From positions 1-7,678 of the forward strand of contig JAUNKI010000096.1 in assembly GCA_030532815.1 (NCBI GenBank): a stretch of 7,678 nucleotides of DNA. The letters run 5' to 3'. A program made the translations under genes and the position numbers. Origin of the DNA: Leptotrichiaceae bacterium (GTDB taxonomy: Bacteria > Fusobacteriota > Fusobacteriia > Fusobacteriales > Leptotrichiaceae). The notes under the pieces were generated by a model, which saw nothing but the letters and a program-made list of their open reading frames with translations, was not told the origin of the DNA and ran no database searches. Below are positions 1 to 5,924 of this stretch, piece by piece. Numbering within the stretch: position 1 is the first letter of the stretch; the number at the start of each line of letters is the position of its first letter.

Positions 1-267
1 TGTGAGAAGCAGATTTTTTTTGACAAAATCCTTTAGTCTTTCTTCAATATTATTTCCTTCTATTTTACTAAGATGTGAATTTATTCTCAATATTACTTCG
101 GATAATAGAAATTTATAGATTTCTTCCTTATTTTTAAAGTACTTATATATGATTCCATTGGAAACATCGGCATTTTTGCATATTTCAAGTATAGAGACAT
201 TTTCAAAAGGTTTAGAAGAAAAAAGCTCTATAGACGAATTGATAATTTTTTCTCTTGTACTTAACAT
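1..267 (-). CDS. TetR/AcrR-family transcriptional regulator, N-terminal part (gene runs off the window)
   Basis: The minus strand reads openly from ATG at 267 to the window edge, giving the first 89 residues of a protein. They form a TetR-type DNA-binding domain: a first helix beginning REKIINSSIELF, then SILEICKNADVSNGIIYKYF (about residues 25-44), which is the helix-turn-helix with the family's usual aromatic Y-x-Y-F end, then KNKEEIYKFLLSEV. Proteins of this family usually have about 190-200 residues, so the ligand-binding C-terminal half lies outside the window and the effector cannot be guessed from sequence. AGGAAGG (276-282 on the plus strand) lies 8 bases upstream of the ATG and supports this start. 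The gene is divergent from the ketone-body operon, the common arrangement for a local repressor that also controls itself. Family is sure; target and ligand are inference. Confidence 0.9.
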   Translation of the reverse strand, partial: MLSTREKIINSSIELFSSKPFENVSILEICKNADVSNGIIYKYFKNKEEIYKFLLSEVILRINSHLSKIEGNNIEERLKDFVKKNLLLT

Positions 268-299
268 AAAAATCGCCTTCCTAAATTTTTATTTAATAT

Positions 300-328
300 A
301 TTGTATCACAAATAAACATATAAATAAA
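300..328 (-). promoter_or_regulatory. Candidate promoter of the tetR gene
   Basis: On the minus strand TACAAT (plus 300-305) is a 5/6 match to the -10 consensus. A weak -35, TTTATT (plus 323-328), lies 17 bp upstream. It would start transcription about 25-30 bases before the tetR ATG. The near-palindrome at 329-343 abuts the -35 side, which would suit autoregulation. The spacer is very AT-rich, so chance matches are likely. Confidence 0.3.
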
Positions 329-343
329 TACGGTAATATAGTA
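329..343. promoter_or_regulatory. Candidate TetR operator, copy 1
   Basis: The 15-mer TACGGTAATATAGTA has dyad symmetry (TAC..TA.TA..GTA). It matches the 15-mer at 370-384 at 11 of 15 positions, including TAC at one end and AGTA at the other. The centres are 41 bp apart, about four helical turns, so two dimers would sit on the same DNA face. It lies next to the candidate tetR -35. TetR proteins typically bind palindromes of about this length in divergent spacers; assigning it to this regulator is inference. Confidence 0.35.
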
Positions 344-369
344 ATTTAATGAAAAAGAGATAAAAAATA

Positions 370-384
370 TACTGAATTACAGTA
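370..384. promoter_or_regulatory. Candidate TetR operator, copy 2
   Basis: The 15-mer TACTGAATTACAGTA has perfect 5-bp arms (TACTG/CAGTA) around a 5-base centre. It is the cleaner of the two related near-palindromes in the divergent spacer; its partner is at 329-343. It lies about 80 bp upstream of the candidate operon -35 at 466. It would therefore act on that promoter at a distance or through a loop, or mainly on the tetR promoter. Confidence 0.4.
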
Positions 385-465
385 AAAATAATATTTAAAT
401 GCTTAAATTTTAAAGTGAGGAAGTCATAGTTTTTCCAAAGTTTTATATAAAATTTTAAAAAAAAT

Positions 466-493
466 TTGACTTTTTGAAAAAATATGTTATAAA
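466..493 (+). promoter_or_regulatory. Candidate main promoter of the ketone-body operon
   Basis: TTGACT (466-471, 5/6 to the -35 consensus) and TATAAA (488-493, 5/6 to -10) are 16 bp apart. A TG at 485-486 forms an extended -10. The 25 bases upstream are A/T tracts resembling an UP element, including the 12-bp palindrome at 441-452. Transcription would start near 500 and leave a leader of about 220 nt before atoB. That leader is almost pure A/T. I see only a small hairpin in it (AGAAT/ATTCT, 643-655) and no riboswitch I recognise. Confidence 0.45.
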
Positions 494-722
494 TAATTGA
501 GAGTTAATTCATTTTATTAAAAATATAATTATTTGAAAACAAAAAATAAATAAATTAGGGTTTAATGTATGGTTCAAAATATTTTTTTAACTTAGTCAGA
601 AGAAAATAATTATTATTTTTAATGAAATTTACGTATAAATTGAGAATAAAATTCTAAAAATTAAGTTTTTTTATAATTTTTTAAATATAAATAATTATTT
701 TTGAAAGGAAAAGGTGATTGTA

Positions 723-1904
723 ATGTGTAAAGAAGTAGTTGTAGTTTCAGCGTTAAGAACGCCTATTGGAAATTACGGAGGAACACTAAAAGATATTTCA
801 GCCGTAAAATTAGGTGAATATGTTGTTAACGGAATTTTAAAGGAAACTGGTATCAAATCTGAAATAATAGAGGAGGTCATATTTGGAAATGTACTGGGAG
901 CAGGACTCGGTCAGAATATAGCAAGACAGATTTCATTAAATGCAGGGCTTCCTCATACGACGACAGCTCTGACAATAAACATGGTGTGCGGCTCAGGGTT
1001 GGAAGCGGTTCAGCTCGGAGCGAATAAAATAAGAGCGGGAGAAGCTGATGTAATATTGGCAGGAGGAACTGAAAATATGAGTCAGGCTGCCTACATTATA
1101 CCTAAACATCGTTGGGGTGCAAGAATGGGACATACTGAAGTGTTGGATACGATGCTGAGTGACGGTCTGATAGACCCTTTTGAAAATTATCATATGGGAA
1201 TTACTGCAGAAAATATTGCGGATAAATACGGAATAAGCCGTGAAGAACAGGATAAATTTGCAGCTTACAGTCAGCAGAAAGCAATAGCGGCAATAAAAGA
1301 AGGAAAGTTTAAAAATGAAATTATTCCGATAGAAATTCCTCAGAGAAAAGGAGAGCCGGTAATGTTTGATACTGACGAGTATCCGCGTGATAACACTACG
1401 GCAGAAAGCCTTGCAAAACTCAAGCCTGCATTTAAAAAAGACGGAAGCGTTACGGCAGGGAATTCATCCGGAATTAATGACGGAGCTGCCGGAGTACTAC
1501 TGATGAGCAGGGAAAAAGCCGAAGAACTGGGACTTCCCATTTTAGCTACAATAGTAAGTTATGCCAATGGAGGAGTAGATCCTGCAATAATGGGAACAGG
1601 TCCGATACCTGCATCAAAAAAGGCTCTGGAAAAAGCGGGACTGACTATTGACGATATGGATCTTGTAGAGGCAAATGAAGCATTTGCAGTACAGGCTTTA
1701 AGTGTAGCACAGGAATTGAACTTTAATCCTGAAAAAACAAATGTCAATGGAGGTGCCATAGCATTAGGACACCCTATCGGTGCTTCAGGAGCACGTATAT
1801 TCGTTACATTGATACATGAAATGAAAAAGAGAAAATCCAAATACGGACTGGCTACACTTTGTATAGGAAGTGGACAGGGAGCAAGTGTTATTATTAAAAT
1901 GTAA
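723..1904 (+). CDS. atoB: Acetyl-CoA acetyltransferase (acetoacetyl-CoA thiolase)
   Basis: This enzyme (EC 2.3.1.9) reversibly cleaves acetoacetyl-CoA with CoA into two acetyl-CoA in the cytoplasm. Starting at ATG 723 the protein has 393 residues, the usual size for degradative/biosynthetic acetyl-CoA thiolases. All catalytic parts are present in this numbering: the acyl-accepting Cys89 in NMVCGSG, Asn318 in NEAF, His350 in [14 protein letters not shown] (the thiolase signature around the catalytic His) and the proton-transferring Cys380 in CIGSGQG. The N-terminal [10 protein letters not shown] is typical. A GTG at 714 is in frame and would add three residues. I prefer ATG 723 because AAGGTGAT (711-718) is well placed before it and the family starts there. 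It is the first gene of the operon, 162 bp ahead of the CoA-transferase genes that supply its substrate. No key residue is missing. Confidence 0.96.
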   Translation: MCKEVVVVSALRTPIGNYGGTLKDISAVKLGEYVVNGILKETGIKSEIIEEVIFGNVLGAGLGQNIARQISLNAGLPHTTTALTINMVCGSGLEAVQLGANKIRAGEADVILAGGTENMSQAAYIIPKHRWGARMGHTEVLDTMLSDGLIDPFENYHMGITAENIADKYGISREEQDKFAAYSQQKAIAAIKEGKFKNEIIPIEIPQRKGEPVMFDTDEYPRDNTTAESLAKLKPAFKKDGSVTAGNSSGINDGAAGVLLMSREKAEELGLPILATIVSYANGGVDPAIMGTGPIPASKKALEKAGLTIDDMDLVEANEAFAVQALSVAQELNFNPEKTNVNGGAIALGHPIGASGARIFVTLIHEMKKRKSKYGLATLCIGSGQGASVIIKM

Positions 1905-1925
1905 ATAAAGTACGAAGAATCAGAT

Positions 1926-2004
1926 TTAAAGTCCGATTTCAAATATAATTGTAAAAAATGTGACTGTAAAAATTATTTGAACGGATAAATCAGTCTGACT
2001 TTAA
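1926..2004. other. Long imperfect stem-loop in the atoB-atoD spacer
   Basis: The outer arms TTAAAGTC (1926-1933) and GACTTTAA (1997-2004) are perfectly complementary. The inner arms TTCAAATATAATT (1938-1950) and AATTATTTGAA (1971-1981) pair with a 2-nt bulge. The loop is 20 nt (1951-1970), and the right side carries about 15 unpaired bases, including part of the small palindrome AGTCTGACT (1992-2000). No T-run follows, so it does not look like a simple terminator. It could set the relative levels of atoB and atoDA, protect mRNA ends, or be chance folding in AT-rich DNA. Confidence 0.4.
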
Positions 2005-2025
2005 GTGAATAGTGCTATGTATAAT
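1995..2025 (+). promoter_or_regulatory. Possible internal promoter before atoDA
   Basis: TATAAT (2020-2025) is a perfect -10 hexamer. CTGACT (1995-2000) is a 4/6 -35 but with a long 19-bp spacing, so the site would be weak. A start near 2032 would give a leader of about 35 nt ending in the strong atoD ribosome binding site. The -35 lies within the right arm of the stem-loop at 1926-2004. Confidence 0.22.
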
Positions 2026-2066
2026 TAAGGATTTAAATTATTAAATTATAAAATTTAGGAGGAGAA

Positions 2067-2723
2067 ATGAAAAAATTTATTGAAATGGAAAAGGTAGTTT
2101 CATTAATTCCGGACGGTGCGACTGTAATGGTCGGAGGATTTATGGCAAACGGTTCACCTGAAGGGATAATAGACACTCTAGCGGCAGCCGGTATAAAAAA
2201 TCTTACTTTAATCTGTAACGATGCAGGATTTCCTGACAGAGGAGTAGGAAAAATGGTTGCAAAAAAACAGTTTAAAAAAATAATAGCTTCACATATAGGG
2301 CTGAATCCTGAAGCAGGACGACAGATGAATGAAAAAGAAACGGAAATAGATTTGGTGCCTCAAGGAACATTGGCGGAAAGAATAAGAACAGGAGCTTTCG
2401 GACTGGGAGGATTTTACACTCCTACGGGAATCGGTACATTAGTTGAAGAAGGAAAAGAGAAAAAAGTAATAAACGGTCAGGAATATTTACTGGAACTCCC
2501 TCTTTATGCAGATGTGGCACTGATTTTTGCCGATACGGCCGATGAAAACGGAAATCTGCGTTATAAAGGTTCGGAAAATAATTTTAACAATCTTATGGCA
2601 ATGAATGCCAAAGTAACAATTGTAGAAGCGAGAAATATAGTTCCTGTGGGAGAATTGGATCCTAATGATGTCAATACTCCGCATAATTTCGTAAATTATA
2701 TCGTTAAAGGAGGAAATAAATAA
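2067..2723 (+). CDS. atoD: Acetoacetate/butyrate-type CoA-transferase, subunit A (alpha)
   Basis: This is the alpha subunit of a class I CoA-transferase (EC 2.8.3.8/2.8.3.9 group). With AtoA it moves CoA between acetyl-CoA or another short acyl-CoA and acetoacetate. The 218 residues are full length for the AtoD family. DGATVMVGGFMANGSP at residues 16-31 fits the family signature around the GGF-x3-G-x-P loop. GLNPEAG (78-84) and GGFYTPTGIGT (114-124) are the other typical blocks. AGGAGGAG (2057-2064) precedes the ATG by 2 bases, or 4 if only AGGAGG is counted. Its stop codon shares one base with the atoA start (TAATG), so the subunits are probably translationally coupled and made in equal amounts. 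The precise acyl donor cannot be read from sequence. Confidence 0.95.
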   Translation: MKKFIEMEKVVSLIPDGATVMVGGFMANGSPEGIIDTLAAAGIKNLTLICNDAGFPDRGVGKMVAKKQFKKIIASHIGLNPEAGRQMNEKETEIDLVPQGTLAERIRTGAFGLGGFYTPTGIGTLVEEGKEKKVINGQEYLLELPLYADVALIFADTADENGNLRYKGSENNFNNLMAMNAKVTIVEARNIVPVGELDPNDVNTPHNFVNYIVKGGNK

Positions 2724-3358
2724 TGGTTGAATTAAGTAAGGAAGAAATACAGACATATATAGCAAAACGTGTATCTAAAGAATTGACGGACGGTGCACTT
2801 GTAAATTTGGGAATAGGGTTGCCGACTTTAGTCGCAAATCACGTTCCCGAAGGGATGAATATTACATTTCAGTCGGAAAACGGATTTATAGGACTTGGTT
2901 CATCTGAAGGAGCGGAAGGGGAACTTATAGTAAATGCAGGAGGAAAACCTGTAACAATTGTTCCCGGAGGAGCATTTTTCGACAGTGCCACATCTTTCGG
3001 AATAATCCGTGGAGGACATGTGGATCTGACAGTGCTCGGAGCACTTGAAGTAGATCAGGAAGGGAATATAGCGAGTTACCTTATTCCGGGAAAAATGGTT
3101 CCGGGAATGGGAGGAGCAATGGACCTTGTAGTAGGAGCACGTCAGGTTGTTGTGGCTATGCAGCATACAAATAAAGGAAAACATAAACTGCTTAAAAAAT
3201 GTACATTACCATTAACAGCTAAAGAACAGGTGGATCTTATCATTACGGAAATGGGAGTTTTTAAACCTGTGAAAGACGGATTTAAAGTAATAGAACTCAA
3301 TGAAGTATTTACATTTGAAGAGGTACAGGAAGCGACACAAGGAAAACTGATTCCTTAA
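2723..3358 (+). CDS. atoA: Acetoacetate/butyrate-type CoA-transferase, subunit B (beta, catalytic)
   Basis: This is the beta subunit that completes the CoA-transferase with AtoD. The 211 residues match the family length. FQSENGFIG (residues 49-57) fits the class I CoA-transferase active-site signature, making Glu52 the residue that forms the glutamyl-CoA thioester intermediate. GLPTLVANHVP (32-42) and GGAFFDSATSFGIIRGGH (about 77-94) are other conserved family blocks. The start overlaps the atoD stop by one base. Its ribosome binding site, AAAGGAGG (2706-2713), lies inside the last codons of atoD (Lys-Gly-Gly). Role in context: activate acetoacetate made by BdhA to acetoacetyl-CoA for AtoB, or run in reverse to release acetoacetate. 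Confidence 0.95.
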   Translation: MVELSKEEIQTYIAKRVSKELTDGALVNLGIGLPTLVANHVPEGMNITFQSENGFIGLGSSEGAEGELIVNAGGKPVTIVPGGAFFDSATSFGIIRGGHVDLTVLGALEVDQEGNIASYLIPGKMVPGMGGAMDLVVGARQVVVAMQHTNKGKHKLLKKCTLPLTAKEQVDLIITEMGVFKPVKDGFKVIELNEVFTFEEVQEATQGKLIP

Positions 3359-3489
3359 TAATATAAATAAATTACGGAAAGATATTATACATTATACTGA
3401 AAAAATTTACTTTACGAACCTATGTGGAAGAAGGATAATTGAGTGGAAAAGGTGTCACTCTCTTAGCTATAATATATTAGGAGGTATTT

Positions 3490-4878
3490 ATGGTAATTGG
3501 TGTAATAGGAATAATCTTATCTTTGATATTATTAATGTATCTTGCATATAAAGGAGTTTCCGTACTTGTTCTTGCACCTGTGCTGGCATGTTTTGCGGCA
3601 CTTATGGGAGGAATAGGAACTGGACAGGTACATCTGCTCGCTACTTATACTGAAGTTTTTATGAAAAGTCTGGGCGGATATGTCATGAATTATTTTCCGA
3701 TTTTTCTTTTAGGAGCCATTTTCGGAAAAGTTATGGATGATAGCGGTGCGGCTAAGGCAATAGCAAACGTAATATGTAAAAGTCTCGGAGAAAAAAGAGC
3801 TATAGCTGCCATTGTTATAGCCTGTGCAATTCTTACATACGGAGGAGTTTCACTTTTTGTCGTGGCATTTGCAGTTTATCCTATAGCTGCCGAACTGTTC
3901 AGAGAGTTAGGTATACCGAAAAGATTTATACCAGGAGCTATTGCTCTGGGATCGTTCACTTTTACGATGACGGCTCTGCCGGGAACTCCTCAGATACAGA
4001 ACGCTATTCCGATGCAGTATTTTGGAACAGATGTCTATGCAGCTCCTATTATAGGACTTATTGCTTCGGCACTTATGTTTTTCGGAGGTGTTTCATGGTT
4101 ACAGTTCAGAGCAGGTAAGGCAATGGCAAAAGGAGAAGGATACGGAAGTCACAAAGATGAAGGAATTGTAAAATTTGATACGGATTCTCTTCCAAGTTTC
4201 GGAACTTCCATAATACCTATTATAGTAGTATTGGGATTAGGATTTGTACTTTCAAAATTTATTTTTCCGAGTATGGATTTGAGTTATCTGGAAACTTATA
4301 AGACTACTCCCGAAAAAGTTATCGGAAAATGGAGTTTAATAGTATCTCTCGTTATTTCCATAATTCTGGCTTTTACACTGAATTATAAAAAAATGGAAAA
4401 TCCTATGGAAACTTTGACCAAAGGAGTCAGCGGTTCTTTTCTTGCCATAATGAATACGGCTTCAGAAGTAGGATACGGAAATGTTATTGCAGGACTTGCG
4501 GCCTTTGCGGTTATAAAAGGGGCTTTACTCGGACTTTCATCAAATCCTTTAGTAGCCGAAGCCGTTTCAGTTTCATCCCTTGCAGGTATAACAGGTTCTG
4601 CTTCGGGAGGATTGAGCATTGCTTTGGGAGCTCTGGGAGAAGTATATCTTAAAGAAGCTCTGGCAAGAGGAATAAATCCTCAGGTATTACATAGAATAGC
4701 GGTTATAGCCTGCGGAGGTCTTGATTCTCTTCCGCATAACGGAGCGGTAATAACACTGCTTGGAGTTACAGGACTTACCCATAAGGAATCATATGCCGAT
4801 ATAGGTATGTGTACGGTAATTATACCGTCTGTAACAGTCATAATTGTAATAACATTGGCAAGTTTCGGAATTATATAG
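3490..4878 (+). CDS. GntP-family permease, probably for 3-hydroxybutyrate or a related hydroxy acid
   Basis: This is a very hydrophobic protein of 462 residues with about 12 membrane segments by eye, for example residues 2-20, 24-45, 66-82, 104-134, 185-204, 239-260, 281-297, 332-350 and 438-460. The length and the motifs LPGTPQIQNAIP (163-174), GSASGGLSIAL (369-379) and DSLPHNGAVITLL (412-424) are those of the GntP (gluconate:H+ symporter) family and its branch next to ketone-body genes. Members carry gluconate and other hydroxy acids. Lying directly before bdhA, 3-hydroxybutyrate is the most likely substrate (inference). AGGAGG (3479-3484) sits 5 bases before the ATG. The 131-bp spacer upstream has only a short GAGTG/CACTC hairpin (3441-3460). 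It is a secondary transporter; no ATPase is nearby. Confidence 0.88.
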   Translation: MVIGVIGIILSLILLMYLAYKGVSVLVLAPVLACFAALMGGIGTGQVHLLATYTEVFMKSLGGYVMNYFPIFLLGAIFGKVMDDSGAAKAIANVICKSLGEKRAIAAIVIACAILTYGGVSLFVVAFAVYPIAAELFRELGIPKRFIPGAIALGSFTFTMTALPGTPQIQNAIPMQYFGTDVYAAPIIGLIASALMFFGGVSWLQFRAGKAMAKGEGYGSHKDEGIVKFDTDSLPSFGTSIIPIIVVLGLGFVLSKFIFPSMDLSYLETYKTTPEKVIGKWSLIVSLVISIILAFTLNYKKMENPMETLTKGVSGSFLAIMNTASEVGYGNVIAGLAAFAVIKGALLGLSSNPLVAEAVSVSSLAGITGSASGGLSIALGALGEVYLKEALARGINPQVLHRIAVIACGGLDSLPHNGAVITLLGVTGLTHKESYADIGMCTVIIPSVTVIIVITLASFGII

Positions 4879-4933
4879 TTCAGGTTTAAATATATTTTGA
4901 TAAATCAATAAATTTTATATTAGGAGGCTAAAA

Positions 4934-5704
4934 ATGAAAAAAGTTCTTTTTATAACGGGAGCAGCCAGCGGTATCGGAAAATCCATAGGAGAGGCTTTTC
5001 TTGAAAAAGGATACAATGTAGTTTTTTCGGACCTTAATGAAGATAAACTGAATGAAGTGGTTAATAAAAATCTCCAAGAAGGATACGACTGTATCGGAGT
5101 AAAATGTGACGTAACAAAAGAAGAGGAAATTAATTCAGCTATTGATAAATGTATGGAAAGATACGGAAGAGTAGATGTTCTGATTAATAATGCGGGATTA
5201 CAGCATGTTTCCATGATAGAGGATTTTCCGACTGAAAAATTTGAATTTTTAATAAAAGTTATGCTGACGGCACCGTTCATAGCTACGAAAAAAGTTTTTC
5301 CCATTATGAAAAAACAGGGATTTGGGCGTATACTGAATATGGCTTCTATAAATGGAGTAATCGGGTTTGCTGGGAAATCGGCATATAACTCTGCAAAACA
5401 CGGAGTAATAGGACTTACAAAAGTTACTGCTTTGGAAGCGGCAAATTCCGGAATAACAGTCAATGCAATCTGCCCGGGATATGTTGATACTCCTCTTGTC
5501 CGTGGACAGTTTGAGGACTTGGCAAAAACACGTAACATTCCGGTAGAGGAAGTACTGAATCAGGTATTATATCCTCTCATACCTCAGAAACGTCTTCTGG
5601 ACGTAAAAGAAATAGCCGATTATTCTTTATTTTTGGCAAGTGAGGAAGCTAAAGGGATAACGGGTCAGGCATGTATTCTTGACGGAGGATATACAGTACA
5701 GTAA
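4934..5704 (+). CDS. bdhA: D-3-hydroxybutyrate dehydrogenase (short-chain dehydrogenase/reductase)
   Basis: This cytoplasmic enzyme reversibly oxidises D-3-hydroxybutyrate to acetoacetate with NAD (EC 1.1.1.30). It is a classical SDR of 256 residues: TGAASGIG (8-15) binds the nucleotide, Asp33 at the end of strand 2 points to NAD rather than NADP, NNAG is at 85-88, and Ser138, Tyr151 and Lys155 form the catalytic core (YNSAK). NNAGLQHVSMIEDFP, AICPGYVDTPLV (178-189) and the end GITGQACILDGGY are hallmarks of the 3-hydroxybutyrate dehydrogenase branch. The Asn often counted as the fourth catalytic residue appears to be Met110 (VMLTAPF), as I recall for the Bacillus-type branch. AGGAGG (4922-4927) sits 6 bases before the ATG. 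The gene follows the GntP permease by 55 bp and links transport to the CoA-transferase step. Confidence 0.94.
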   Translation: MKKVLFITGAASGIGKSIGEAFLEKGYNVVFSDLNEDKLNEVVNKNLQEGYDCIGVKCDVTKEEEINSAIDKCMERYGRVDVLINNAGLQHVSMIEDFPTEKFEFLIKVMLTAPFIATKKVFPIMKKQGFGRILNMASINGVIGFAGKSAYNSAKHGVIGLTKVTALEAANSGITVNAICPGYVDTPLVRGQFEDLAKTRNIPVEEVLNQVLYPLIPQKRLLDVKEIADYSLFLASEEAKGITGQACILDGGYTVQ

Positions 5705-5758
5705 TATTTCAGAAAAATGAAAGTGTAATAAAAGTACATATAAATAAGACATGAGAAA

Positions 5759-5852
5759 AGGAACTGTTTCACCTGAAATAAAATTTTACCGTTTATTTAT
5801 ACGGATTATAAAGCGGAACAAAAATATTATTTCCCATTTTGAAACAGTTTCT
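5759..5852. repeat. 94-nt long inverted repeat between bdhA and atoE
   Basis: The outer arms 5759-5771 (core AACTGTTTCA) and 5840-5852 (core TGAAACAGTT) pair over 13 positions, one of them G-U. After a small internal loop, GAAATAAAATTTT (5775-5787) faces AAAATATTATTTC (5821-5833) with 12 of 13 pairs. The 33-nt apical part contains a further CCGT/ACGG mini-stem (5789-5804). No T-run follows, so it is not an ordinary terminator. It could be a miniature inverted-repeat element, an mRNA-stabilising or processing site, or a leader element of atoE. No clear target-site duplication is visible. Confidence 0.6.
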
Positions 5853-5865
5853 AATTCAATATAAT
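5839..5865 (+). promoter_or_regulatory. Possible promoter for atoE
   Basis: TTGAAA (5839-5844, 5/6) and TATAAT (5860-5865, 6/6) fit the consensus hexamers, but the spacing is only 15 bp. The -35 falls inside the right arm of the long inverted repeat at 5759-5852. If real, transcription begins near 5872, only a few bases before the purine-rich Shine-Dalgarno of atoE. Confidence 0.25.
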
Positions 5866-5873
5866 TAGTATAA

Positions 5874-5924
5874 AAGGAAAGGAGAATATAATAATATAAA
5901 AAATTATTATATATAGTAAAAAAT
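5874..5924 (+). promoter_or_regulatory. atoE ribosome binding site separated from the ATG by a hairpin
   Basis: The only good Shine-Dalgarno before atoE, AAGGAAAGGAG (5874-5884), is 40 bases from the ATG at 5925. Between them ATATAATAAT (5886-5895) and ATTATTATAT (5903-5912) form a perfect 10-bp stem with a 7-nt loop. Folding it would leave about 13 bases between GGAG and ATG, the upper limit of functional spacing. No ATG, GTG or TTG lies at normal distance from the Shine-Dalgarno, and a TAA at 5892 closes the reading frame upstream. Confidence 0.5.

Noticed and set aside
149..349. 66-residue plus-strand reading frame at the left
   Set aside because: It overlaps the tetR coding region on the other strand, has no ribosome binding site and shows no domain.
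441..452. Perfect 12-bp palindrome TTTTATATAAAA as an operator
   Set aside because: It is pure A/T in a spacer of the same composition, so chance is a sufficient explanation; I count it only as part of a possible UP element.
672..677. TATAAT close to atoB as its promoter
   Set aside because: The hexamer is perfect but the positions 16-18 bp upstream hold no -35-like sequence; the promoter at 466-493 is better.
1559..1942. 127-residue minus-strand frame opposite the end of atoB
   Set aside because: It is the antisense shadow of the conserved thiolase C-terminus.
3468..3473. TATAAT before the GntP permease gene as a promoter
   Set aside because: A start from it would fall in or after the ribosome binding site at 3479-3484, and there is no -35 at proper spacing.
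4897..4908. TTGAT/ATCAA mini-palindrome before bdhA
   Set aside because: A 5-bp arm with a 2-base gap is too short to mean anything in this composition.
4915..5538. 207-residue minus-strand reading frame opposite bdhA
   Set aside because: It lies over a clear SDR gene with intact catalytic motifs. The low stop-codon density in the antisense frame explains it, and it has no family features.
723..5704. A butyrate-synthesis operon
   Set aside because: Thiolase and CoA-transferase would fit, but no 3-hydroxybutyryl-CoA dehydrogenase, crotonase or butyryl-CoA dehydrogenase is present. The dehydrogenase is of the free-acid 3-hydroxybutyrate type.
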